Shown piece after piece: positions 35,730 through 43,999 of a stretch of DNA of 64,000 nucleotides (within the stretch, counting starts at the first letter, position 1; each line of letters begins with the position of its first letter). The stretch is from NCBI RefSeq assembly GCF_000473205.1, contig NZ_KI421507.1, forward strand, positions 2,896,957 to 2,960,956, in the 5' to 3' direction. This stretch comes from Pseudophaeobacter arcticus DSM 23566 (lineage in GTDB: Bacteria; Pseudomonadota; Alphaproteobacteria; Rhodobacterales; Rhodobacteraceae). A program made the position numbers and the translations under genes. Below the pieces are notes generated by a model. That model was not told the DNA's origin. It ran no database searches and saw nothing but the letters and a program-made list of their open reading frames with translations.

Positions 35730-36893
35730 CTAAAGATATCCCCTCAATCGCTGCAAAACAGTGAGGCACTGATCCAATTGATCCAGGGCCAGATACTCAT
35801 CCGCCTTATGCGCCTGAGCGATGGAGCCCGGACCACAGACCACCACATCCATGCCAAGTGCCTGAAAAATACCCGCTTCGGTGCCAAAGGCAACCAGATC
35901 AGCCCCGTTGGCTCCTGTCAGCTCTGCCATAATGCGGCGGGCCTCGTTCTGCTCCATAGGCACCAACCCGGCGACCTCACCGATGGTCTCCAGGGTGATA
36001 TCCGCCTCGGGAAAGATCTGGCGCATTTCCGGCAGCAGCTCATTTTCGCAGAGCTGGCGCAGGGCGGTTTTTACAAAATCAGCATCGCTGGCGCAGACCG
36101 GGCGCATTTCCCAATCCACCTGCGCCTTTGAGGCGATGACATTATGGGCGACTCCGCCCTGCAGCGCCCCCACATTGACTGTGGTCCAGGGCGGGTCAAA
36201 CCGGCTGGCCGCAGGGGCCATGCCGCGCAGGCGCTGCTTGAGCTGCAAAAGCTCCGCCACATAGCGCACCGCATATTCCACCGCATTGATACCCAGATCC
36301 GGGGCCGAGCCATGCCCTTCGAGCCCATGAAAATGGGTGCTGTATTCATAACAGCCCTTGTGGCCCTCGATCACCCGCATTTCTGTGGGCTCACCGATGA
36401 TGGCCACCCCCGGCGTCAGCCCGCGGCCCTGCAGATCTGCTGCCAGATGCTGGGCGCCAAAACAGCCAACCTCTTCGTCATAGGTAAAGGCAAAATGTAT
36501 CGGCCGCGCGCTGACCTGCGCCGCGTAGGACGGTGCCAGGGCCAGGGTGGCGGCGATAAAACCTTTCATATCGCAGGCGCCACGACCATATAGCCGCCCC
36601 TCCCGCTGTGCCATGACAAAGGGATCGCTGCTCCAGTCCTGATCCGTCACCGGCACCACATCGCTATGGCCCGACAGCAAAATGCCGCCGTCCACCTCTG
36701 GCCCCAAGGTGGCAAAGAGATTGGCCTTCCTGCCACAGGGGGAGGAGGTGATATCAACCTTGGCGCCGCAGTCCTCCAGCAGCCCTGCCGTATAGGCAAT
36801 CAGCGCCTGATTGCTGTCGCTGGACAGGGTGGGAAAGGCAATCAGATCACCCAGGATCTCGCAGGTGCGATCCCGCAATTCCACCGGCCTCAC
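35730..36893 (-). CDS. M20 deacetylase, acetylornithine-deacetylase-like
   Basis: A 387-residue zinc-dependent amidohydrolase of the ArgE/DapE type. The metal motifs are ILLSGHSDVVPVT (about 71-83), YGRGACDMKGF (about 105) and the catalytic FTYDEEVGCFGAQ (about 136). A dimerisation domain lies between about 180 and 290. In this context it probably removes an acyl group from a diamino acid rather than making ornithine for arginine synthesis. It overlaps the M24 gene by four bases and is followed without gap by the GntR gene. Confidence 0.88.
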   Translation of the reverse strand: MRPVELRDRTCEILGDLIAFPTLSSDSNQALIAYTAGLLEDCGAKVDITSSPCGRKANLFATLGPEVDGGILLSGHSDVVPVTDQDWSSDPFVMAQREGRLYGRGACDMKGFIAATLALAPSYAAQVSARPIHFAFTYDEEVGCFGAQHLAADLQGRGLTPGVAIIGEPTEMRVIEGHKGCYEYSTHFHGLEGHGSAPDLGINAVEYAVRYVAELLQLKQRLRGMAPAASRFDPPWTTVNVGALQGGVAHNVIASKAQVDWEMRPVCASDADFVKTALRQLCENELLPEMRQIFPEADITLETIGEVAGLVPMEQNEARRIMAELTGANGADLVAFGTEAGIFQALGMDVVVCGPGSIAQAHKADEYLALDQLDQCLTVLQRLRGYL

Positions 36894-38074
36894 CCCTTGA
36901 CGAAGAGCTTGCGCTCAACATCACACAGCGTCTCTGCCGCGCCATCTTTGGTGATCAAAATGGTCTCGGTGGTCTCTAATCCCCAGGTGTCCATCCAGAG
37001 AGCCGGCATAAAGTGAAAGACCATGCCCGGTTCCAGTACAGTTGTGTCCTCGCTGCGGATCGAAGCACTGCGCTCCCCCCAGTCTGGTGGGTAGCTGAGC
37101 CCGATGGGATAGCCGCAGCGCCCCTCGCGGTGGATGCCATGGCTTTTCAGGACATCAATAAAGGCATTGGCGATGTCACAGGTGCGATTGCCCGCCCGCG
37201 CCGCCTGCAACCCGGCCTCGATGCCCTCCAGCTGCGCCGCCTCGGCCCGCAGCACCTCTTCTGGCGGTTTGCCCAGATAGACCGTCCGGCACAGCGGCGC
37301 ATGATAGCGGCGGTAGCAGCCAGAAAGTTCAAAAAAGGTCGCCTCTCCCTCGCGCATCGGCGCCCCATTCCAAGTGAGATGCGCCGCCGTTGCATCCAGC
37401 CCCGAGGGCGTCAGCGGGACAATGGCCGGGTAGTCGCCCCAGAGATCATCCACCCCGGTGATCCCGGCATGATAGATATCCGCCACCAGATCGTTTTTGC
37501 GCAGCCCCGGTTCAGCCCGCTCAATCGCGACCTGCATGACCTTTTCGGTGATCCGGGCGGCATTGCGCACAAAGGCAATCTCATCCTCGGATTTCACCAG
37601 CCGCTGCCAGTTGACCAGAGCGGTGGCATCCAGCATCTGCGCCTGCGGCAGCTCGGCCACCAGCACGGCATGGGCCTTGGCGGAGTAGTAGTAATTCTCC
37701 ATCTCGACACCAATGCGCGCGCCCTCAAAGCCAAGCGCGCGAATATGGCCTGCCAGATCCTGCATCGGGTGGCGCTCGGTCGATTGCACATAGTGGTCGC
37801 CGTAACCGTGGATATGCTCAGCGGACATCCAGCAGGTGCGCCCTGCCCCGATACTGTCCATATGCCGCCCCCACCAGATCGGCTCCCCTTCGAGCCCCAA
37901 GAGCACCCCCTGATGCACATAGAATGACCAGCCATCATAGCCGGTCAGCCAGGCCTGGTTTGACGGGTCAGTCACAAACAGCAACTCGATCCCGGCCTGG
38001 TGCATGGCCGCACGGGTCTTGGCGATGCGGCGATCGTATTCAGCGCGGCTGAACGGGGCATTTCCTGGGGCCAA
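36890..38074 (-). CDS. M24-family hydrolase resembling ectoine hydrolase (DoeA/EutD type)
   Basis: A 394-residue pita-bread-fold protein. It carries the stretches NQAWLTGYDGWSFYVHQG (about 39-56) and HYVQSTERHPMQDL (about 94-107), which I recognise from ectoine hydrolases. Glu249 in the ELSGCYRRYHAPLCRT segment stands where metal-dependent M24 peptidases have Asp, so it looks metal-independent, like creatinase and ectoine hydrolase. The start is TTG at 38074, supported by AGGAAGGAT six bases upstream. It is first in the M24-M20-gntR operon. Ring opening of ectoine or a related cyclic amidine is inferred; a prolidase-like activity is the alternative. Confidence 0.8.
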   Translation of the reverse strand: MAPGNAPFSRAEYDRRIAKTRAAMHQAGIELLFVTDPSNQAWLTGYDGWSFYVHQGVLLGLEGEPIWWGRHMDSIGAGRTCWMSAEHIHGYGDHYVQSTERHPMQDLAGHIRALGFEGARIGVEMENYYYSAKAHAVLVAELPQAQMLDATALVNWQRLVKSEDEIAFVRNAARITEKVMQVAIERAEPGLRKNDLVADIYHAGITGVDDLWGDYPAIVPLTPSGLDATAAHLTWNGAPMREGEATFFELSGCYRRYHAPLCRTVYLGKPPEEVLRAEAAQLEGIEAGLQAARAGNRTCDIANAFIDVLKSHGIHREGRCGYPIGLSYPPDWGERSASIRSEDTTVLEPGMVFHFMPALWMDTWGLETTETILITKDGAAETLCDVERKLFVKG

Positions 38075-38108
38075 TGAGGTATCCTTCCTGAGGTATAAGG
38101 AGTTGTGA

Positions 38109-38118
38109 TGTGTACAAC
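38109..38118. promoter_or_regulatory. Candidate GntR operator, site 1
   Basis: tgtgtacaac lies 35 bp upstream of the M24 hydrolase start. Its exact reverse complement recurs at 38190-38199. The TTGT/ACAA core fits FadR-subfamily GntR sites. Confidence 0.65.
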
Positions 38119-38189
38119 AGTAAAAACATCATGGAGTTTCTTCCCGATTACTGCCAAGTTTCACCCCAAAGGCAAGTGATTCATTTGTC

Positions 38190-38200
38190 GTTGTACACAA
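38190..38200. promoter_or_regulatory. Candidate GntR operator, site 2
   Basis: gttgtacacaa contains TTGT-ac-ACAA and mirrors site 1. It lies about 35 bp upstream of the aminotransferase start, so one regulator could control both divergent units. Confidence 0.65.
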
Positions 38201-38234
38201 ATGCGTAAATTCTACGCGACAGATACGGGAAGAT

Positions 38235-39614
38235 ATGATGCTGAAGAACGATCAATTAGACAGCTGGGACCGCGACAACTTCTTTCACCCCTCCACCCAT
38301 CTGGCACAACACGCCCGTGGTGAAAGCCCCTCGCGGGTGATCAAAACCGCCAACGGCGTCCATATCGAAGACCGCGATGGCAACCGGCTTCTGGATGCCT
38401 TTGCCGGGCTTTACTGTGTCAATGTCGGCTATGGCCGCCCCGAAATTGCCGAAGCCATTGCCGCCCAGGCCAAAGAGCTCGCCTATTACCACTCCTATGT
38501 GGGCCATGGCACCGAGGCCTCAATCACCCTATCCAAGATGATCCTGGACCGTGCACCGGCCAATATGTCCAAGGTCTATTTTGGTCTCGGCGGCTCGGAC
38601 GCCAATGAAACCAACGTCAAACTGATCTGGTACTACAACAACATCCTGGGCCGCCCCGAAAAGAAAAAGATCATCTCGCGCTGGCGCGGCTATCACGGCT
38701 CGGGGCTGGTCACCGGCTCGCTTACCGGGCTTGAGCTGTTCCACAAGAAATTCGATCTGCCGCTGGCCCAGGTGCTGCACACCGAAGCGCCCTATTATTT
38801 CCGCCGCAAAGATCAGACCCAAAGCGAAGAACAATTTGTCGCCCATTGCGTCGCGGAGCTGGAAGCCATGATTGAGCGCGAAGGCGCCGACACCATCGCC
38901 GCCTTTATTGGCGAACCGGTCCTGGGCACCGGTGGCATTGTTCCGCCCCCCGCAGGCTATTGGGCCGCAATTCAGGCCGTTCTGAAAAAGCACGACATCC
39001 TGCTGGTCGCCGACGAGGTGGTCACCGGCTTTGGCCGTCTGGGCACCATGTTTGGCTCTGATCACTATGGGCTGGAGGCCGATATTATCACCATCGCCAA
39101 AGGCTTGACTTCGGCCTATGCCCCCCTGTCCGGCTCCATCGTCTCTGACAAGGTCTGGAAAGTGCTGGAGCAAGGCACCGATGAAAATGGCCCCATCGGC
39201 CATGGCTGGACCTATTCCGCCCATCCCATTGGCGCAGCGGCCGGGGTGGCCAACCTCAAGCTGATTGACGAGCTGAATCTGATCGAGAACGCCGGCTCAA
39301 CCGGCGCCTACCTGCAGCAAAGCATGCGCGACGCCCTGGGCGATCACCCCCATGTTGGCGATATCCGTGGCGAAGGCATGCTCTGTGCCGTGGAATTTGT
39401 ACAGGATCGCGACAGCCGCACATTCTTTGACGCCGCTGACAAGATCGGCCCCCAGATCTCTGCCGCTTTGCTGGCGCAGGACAGCGTCATCGCCCGCGCC
39501 ATGCCGCAGGGCGACATCCTGGGCTTCGCGCCCCCCTTCTGCCTCAGCCGCAGCGAGGCCGACACCGTGGTGGCAGCAACCAAACGCGCCGTCGAGGCCG
39601 TGCTCCCCAGCTAA
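38235..39614 (+). CDS. Class III PLP aminotransferase
   Basis: A 459-residue omega-aminotransferase-type enzyme. Motifs are DGNRLLDAFAGLYCVNVGYG near 50, LGGSDANETNVK (about 117-128), the PLP-Asp segment VADEVVTGFGRLGTMFG near 258 and the Schiff-base Lys in ITIAKGLTSAYAPLSG near 290. A second ATG lies at 38238. It is divergent from the M24-M20-gntR operon across an interval with two mirrored operators. In the inferred ectoine-like pathway it would transaminate the released diamino acid; other diamine or omega-amino acid donors are equally possible from sequence. Confidence 0.92.
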   Translation: MMLKNDQLDSWDRDNFFHPSTHLAQHARGESPSRVIKTANGVHIEDRDGNRLLDAFAGLYCVNVGYGRPEIAEAIAAQAKELAYYHSYVGHGTEASITLSKMILDRAPANMSKVYFGLGGSDANETNVKLIWYYNNILGRPEKKKIISRWRGYHGSGLVTGSLTGLELFHKKFDLPLAQVLHTEAPYYFRRKDQTQSEEQFVAHCVAELEAMIEREGADTIAAFIGEPVLGTGGIVPPPAGYWAAIQAVLKKHDILLVADEVVTGFGRLGTMFGSDHYGLEADIITIAKGLTSAYAPLSGSIVSDKVWKVLEQGTDENGPIGHGWTYSAHPIGAAAGVANLKLIDELNLIENAGSTGAYLQQSMRDALGDHPHVGDIRGEGMLCAVEFVQDRDSRTFFDAADKIGPQISAALLAQDSVIARAMPQGDILGFAPPFCLSRSEADTVVAATKRAVEAVLPS

Positions 39615-40206
39615 ACCAACAGTGCCGGGCCAAGGTTCTCCCCTGAGAACAGCCCCAGCCTGATGAAAAACAAACCGGCCCGCATTGCCGCGGGCCGCCT
39701 CCGCCACCCCGGTAAATCAAGCGATCTTGCCCCCGAGATGCGCACTGAACCAAGTCACCCAAATCTGTCAGAGCCTGCAGCAGACGCGCCTTTCATGCTT
39801 CGCGTCTTTCGTTGCGAGGAGGTGTGAAACTGTCGGATCTGGCGCTCTACGGACCTGTGGTCTGGCGCGCAGGAACCTCGCCATCCATGGTATCCATGGC
39901 ATCGTCGCGCTCTGGTCGTGGGCGGCGCGGTGGATGTTATGGTCGCTTTGCCAGGGCGGCTATTCTGTAGCTTACGAATTCCAGCCTGTGTCTGGATTCT
40001 GGCCCGTGTCTGGATTCTGGCCCGTGTCTGGATCCTGGCCAAGGACAAATCAAAAAGCATCGCCAGGACAGCCACGCTGCGCGACCAGCGCGACAAAGTG
40101 CTGCTCATCGAGGCGAAAAACACCTGGATCAGGCATTTTTCAAGGCGTCCAGAAATATGTGATTTTCTCCTTGTCTCCCTGGGCAACCTTCTCTAAACGG
40201 GTCCGC
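39615..40206. other. Intergenic stretch before tRNA-Ser, no gene
   Basis: About 590 bp with an 8-bp perfect hairpin soon after the aminotransferase stop (39676-39697, cggcccgc/gcgggccg, no clear T tract) and an 18-bp tandem repeat. The frames in it look like noise. The tRNA-Ser promoter must lie in its last part. Confidence 0.6.
39991..40040. repeat. 18-bp tandem repeat, nearly three copies
   Basis: Copies of tctggattctggcccgtg at 39991-40008 and 40009-40026 are followed by a partial third (40027-40040) with one change. It lies about 170 bp upstream of tRNA-Ser and is not coding. Confidence 0.9.
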
Positions 40207-40296
40207 GGAGATGTGGCCGAGTGGTCGAAGGCGCTCCCCTGCTAAGGGAGTAGGCCCGGAAGGGTCTCGAGGGTTCGAATCCCTTCGTCTCCGCCA
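40207..40296 (+). tRNA. tRNA-Ser, anticodon GCU
   Basis: A complete 90-nt cloverleaf with a long variable arm typical of tRNA-Ser. The acceptor is GGAGATG/CGTCTCC with one G-U pair, the anticodon loop is CTGCTAA with GCT, and the T arm is GAGGG-TTCGAAT-CCCTT. GCC plus A gives the encoded CCA end. It marks the left edge of a likely genomic island. Confidence 0.97.
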
Positions 40297-40321
40297 TTAC
40301 ATCCAAATTTACGGCGCTATT

Positions 40322-40708
40322 TCAACCAATTGGGGCACCCACCCAACCGGGTACCTCCCAATTTTCCCGCCATTCCACACGAAGATAAAACCCAATAGCG
40401 CCACTATTCACAGTCCTGAAAAAACGCGCGGCCTCATTTACGTCCAGCGGGTGAGCATAGTTTTGGATGAACTCAACATTAGTTTTCTGCTCAAACCATT
40501 TGATTCTTTGCCGATGCTTTTCATATGTCCGCCACCACATGCCAGAAGGCTTGCGCGCAATGCAGTGGGCAGCCCCCGGCGCGCCGCCCAGCGCCATGCG
40601 CAGTTTGTTGGCGCGCCTCGATAGCCTATCATGACGCTCTTCTGATTGACTGCCATAAGCGCAATTCGAACTTGGCCAGAGACCGCTTCCGCGCCTGACA
40701 AATCTCAA
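40322..40708 (-). pseudogene. Remnant of a phage/plasmid-type conserved ORF
   Basis: The frame contains AYGSQSEERHDRLSRRANKLRMALGG and then KPSGMWWRTYEKHRQRI. I recognise this as the C-terminal half of a small zinc-ribbon protein common on phages and plasmids (pattern LAYxSQxE...RRAxKLRxxLGG...KPxGMHWRTYxR). The N-terminal ribbon Cys pairs are absent and the upstream residues look scrambled. It is therefore probably a truncated remnant. It begins 26 bp from the 3' end of tRNA-Ser, a usual integration target. Confidence 0.6.
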
Positions 40709-41095
40709 CTCGGAGTTCCACCGCGGGTCACCTCGGGCAGGGCTGTGTAGTGGATCCTGGAGTATTTAGTGTCGTAGCAAAAGCCTGCAACCTGCTTTTG
40801 GCCGCGTCAAAGCGCGAGGGCGAAGCTCCCGGAAATCGGCTTCGGTGACCTTGTCAACACTGCGTGACTTCCCCCTCCATTTGGTTTGGCGGTCGCAGCG
40901 AAGGGCCGGTTTGGCAAAGCTGCATTGCTGCATCGAACCTGTCGGTGAATGTCAGCTCAGGACCGGGTCCCGCGCTCCGCCGCGCACGTGCCCGACACCC
41001 CTCCAAGGGGCGCTTTCAGAGCACGGGCTGCCCTTGGTGGTGTTCAGCGCCGACCAAACCGAGGCACCGCCGCCTGGATGACAGCGCCCGGTGCG
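40709..41095. other. Intergenic stretch, no gene
   Basis: About 390 bp between the phage-type remnant and the glycine-zipper gene. I see no supported frame, tRNA or clear hairpin. It may hold further eroded mobile DNA. Confidence 0.5.
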
Positions 41096-41707
41096 TCACT
41101 TCAAATCAACAAAGATTTGCGAGGCAACACCAGCTTCAAGCAGGGCATCCTTGATTTCGTTGATTGCACCGATGTCGGCTGAGCTGACGATGACCACATC
41201 GTTGACCACCAGCGAATATAACGGCGCGTCGGGCTCAAGGTTGGCCAAATATTTCTCGGCGGCCAGTTGAGACTTCGGGCCCCATTTGCCGTCATAGCTG
41301 ACGCCAATTGTATACTGCGCGTCCATGGTCATTTCTTTGCTGACGGAGTTGCCGTCGTTCAGATCCAGCAAGACCTTTTGAAGCCTTGCTTCATCCGTGA
41401 TGCGCTCTGGGATGAACACGTTCGTGCACGTTTCGACCTCTCTATATTTGGTGACTGTATTTGTGCTGGTTTCATTGGCGATGGCTCCGCCAACGATAGC
41501 ACCGACGGCAGCGCCGGCATTTTTATCGGTCACGACCTTCCCGATCACGCCGCCAACAATCGCGCCGCCGATTACCTTTTCGGGGCTTCCGCCTCTCACG
41601 GTTGCCTGATACGGCACCGTTTGTGTCTCACATTTTACCTCATATGAACCGGCAAATGCCTGAGATACCATCAGAACAGCCGTCGCTGTTGTCGCCAAAA
41701 GTTTCAT
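41096..41707 (-). CDS. Exported glycine-zipper (2TM) protein
   Basis: A 203-residue protein with a signal peptide (MKLLATTATAVLMVSQAFA, cleaved near 19). A glycine-zipper block GGAIVGGVIGKVV...GAAVGAIVGGAIANE (about 47-80) is typical of outer-membrane or periplasmic lipoprotein-like 2TM proteins. The C-terminal region (about 130-203) looks like a peptidoglycan-binding-like or sensor fold with YDGKWGPKSQ. Function is unknown. It stands alone at the left of the island. Confidence 0.85.
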   Translation of the reverse strand: MKLLATTATAVLMVSQAFAGSYEVKCETQTVPYQATVRGGSPEKVIGGAIVGGVIGKVVTDKNAGAAVGAIVGGAIANETSTNTVTKYREVETCTNVFIPERITDEARLQKVLLDLNDGNSVSKEMTMDAQYTIGVSYDGKWGPKSQLAAEKYLANLEPDAPLYSLVVNDVVIVSSADIGAINEIKDALLEAGVASQIFVDLK

Positions 41708-42496
41708 GTCTCGTTCCTCCTTATGCAGGTCAACCTAAGTCTAGCCCCTCCTGGCACCTTACGGCTATCAGCTGTTCTGCCTTTGGCGGCGCAAACGCTT
41801 TTGCCGGTGATCCAGTCTATTCTCTTGATCTTAGCTATGCCCTCCACTGTTATTCAATATCATGGCAGGATTCCGCGCGTTCCGAGGAATGAAACGGGGG
41901 GTCGTAGCGCCCCGATAAAGTTCAAACACTCTCACTTTGAAGCGCGCGATCATTCACGTACGGCACAGCATTTTCACGGGCGGAATGATCGCTCTGAAGA
42001 GCGGGCCGGACCTTACTGTGATGTTCCTTAGGGGCGGCGAGGCTCGACCTCTCAACTTCGGCCCTGCGTCGCAGGTTGAGAGATCGTCGCGTCAGGTCCG
42101 TTGCCTCCGACCGCGCAACGTGGACAATTGCTTTAGCTGTAGTACAAGTAGCCTACGGTCCCGGAAACAATTGTTCAAACCTCCGCATCCGGTTGGCAGA
42201 AGTGAAATACCCACCAGGCCAAGGATCATGAATTTAGACGACACTTTACAAAGTATACAGGCATTCAAAGTAAATTAAAGTCAGAAAATGGAAACTGCGG
42301 GAGAGACCAAAATGGTAAACTTGCAGGCGGGAATCGGCGGATAAATATAAATCACAATATCGCCGGGTACTTTGCCCCCGCACCCACACAGTAACGGCTC
42401 TTATTTTAAGGGAATGAATGTGCTGAAACCACCTAAAATGCCAAAAATCCGGCACACTAATTTCAACAAAACCATGCCGCAAAACTGGACCGTATT
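41708..42496. other. A+T-rich intergenic region upstream of the biosynthetic operon
   Basis: About 790 bp without a convincing gene. It should contain the promoter of the six-gene operon. A weak candidate is TTGCAG at 42321-42326 with TATAAA at 42346-42351 (19-bp gap). Base composition turns clearly A+T-rich over its last 250 bp. Confidence 0.45.
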
Positions 42497-43999
42497 ATGA
42501 AGATTTACCTAATTGCCCCTATATCACGATCAGCGGATGATGGTACCCTGGAAAATGCTATTTCAACACCACAATCACAATATGCACTTCTTGCATCAGC
42601 TGGCATTGCATCCATAGCGGGCTGGTTCCCCAAAGACCTGGACATTCGGTTATGTGATGAAATCGTTGAAGATGTTGATTTTGACTATGAAGCAGACATT
42701 GTTGGTCTAAGCATAAATGTCTCACAGATGGAACGGGGACTAGAAATAGCCAGGGAGTTTCGACGTCGGGGGCGCAAAGTTGTCATTGGTGGCCCTCATG
42801 TGTCTCTGGCACCACATTTGTTTCAGGGAGAGGCCGACCACCTTGTGATTGGTGAGTTCGAGCCAATAGCTGATAGGTTTATCAAAGATTTGACAGCAGG
42901 TTTGCTTGCGCCAAAATACCATGGCGGACAAGCGGATTTGGCCAAAATGCCGGTTCCAAGGTGGGATATTTACCCAAACTCAAAGACCCTGGCGGGCGTG
43001 ATTCAAACAAGCCGCGGATGCCCTTTTGAGTGTAATTTTTGTGATGTCATTCAATATGTGGGGCGCAAACAGAGACACAAACCGGCGGATTCGGTAATTG
43101 CGGAAGCAAATACTCTATATAAATTTGGCTATCGGCATATTATGCTGAGTGACGACAACTTTACAGTTTATCGACGCCGCAGCATGGATCTCTTGAAAGA
43201 GATTTCAAAGTGGAATGGTTGCGACAATCGGGATCCTGTCAGCTTCTCGACACAGGCCTCAATTGATCTTGCGCGGAGTCCCGAATTGTTGAAGGCCTGC
43301 AATGATGCCGGGCTACGGATGATTTTTGTTGGCATTGAGACCGATAATGAAGTTGCTCTTGAAGCCGCCGGAAAACGTCAAAATTTGCGTATTGACCCCA
43401 GAGTGGAGGTTGAAAAAATTGTCGCTGCCGGAATTAGCGTCAGGGCAGGTATAATGGTTGGATTTGACTCCGATGATTTGACCTGTTTCGAACGTCAGTT
43501 TGTGTTTGCTCAGTCACTGCCTGTCGCACTCTTCAATGTCAGCGCATTAGTCGCCCCCATATCGACGCCCCTCTATGATGAGATGAAGAAAGCAGGTCGC
43601 ATCATTGAGGAAGAGGCTGGCGCAACAACGGTCGCATCCTCGGCGTTGAGCAACCTCATTCCGGTTCAAATGACGCGCGAGCAACTCGCCCAAGGTCGGA
43701 TGTGGCTCAAGAATGAATTGCTGGACCCTGACAACACAATCGCGCGTTTTGAACGCATCGCGACGCTGCTTGGCGCACCGTCAATAGGGTCAACGAACAG
43801 TGGTTCGCAACAGGTAAGCAATACTCCAATGCTTGAGCTGCTGCGCGCCTCTCATCGTGACCGTGGTGCACGTCGCGTAATCGAAGCGGTGAACGAGCTA
43901 ATGCGGCAACGACCTGAGATTGCACCTGATTTAGGATCTCAATTGATGATACATCTGAACGAGTATCGTACGGCCCAAGGCGAATATGACAGAAAATAA
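42497..43999 (+). CDS. B12-binding-domain radical SAM enzyme
   Basis: A 500-residue protein. The N-terminal part (about 1-150) is a cobalamin-binding-like Rossmann domain (DIVGLSINVSQMERGLEIAREF, KVVIGGPHVSLAPHLF). The radical SAM core follows with RGCPFECNFCD, giving Cys175, Cys179 and Cys182 for the 4Fe-4S cluster. The C-terminal third resembles the extension seen in HpnJ-like and related enzymes. Such enzymes perform methylations, C-C bond formation or rearrangements at unreactive carbons. It is the first gene of the island operon and overlaps the FAAL gene by 14 bases. No strong ribosome site precedes the ATG. Substrate is unknown. Confidence 0.85.
   Translation: MKIYLIAPISRSADDGTLENAISTPQSQYALLASAGIASIAGWFPKDLDIRLCDEIVEDVDFDYEADIVGLSINVSQMERGLEIAREFRRRGRKVVIGGPHVSLAPHLFQGEADHLVIGEFEPIADRFIKDLTAGLLAPKYHGGQADLAKMPVPRWDIYPNSKTLAGVIQTSRGCPFECNFCDVIQYVGRKQRHKPADSVIAEANTLYKFGYRHIMLSDDNFTVYRRRSMDLLKEISKWNGCDNRDPVSFSTQASIDLARSPELLKACNDAGLRMIFVGIETDNEVALEAAGKRQNLRIDPRVEVEKIVAAGISVRAGIMVGFDSDDLTCFERQFVFAQSLPVALFNVSALVAPISTPLYDEMKKAGRIIEEEAGATTVASSALSNLIPVQMTREQLAQGRMWLKNELLDPDNTIARFERIATLLGAPSIGSTNSGSQQVSNTPMLELLRASHRDRGARRVIEAVNELMRQRPEIAPDLGSQLMIHLNEYRTAQGEYDRK

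Noticed and set aside
42130..42160. Possible lux-box-like dyad around gctgtagtacaagtagc
   Set aside because: The arms are not symmetric about the centre and no LuxR/LuxI gene is nearby.
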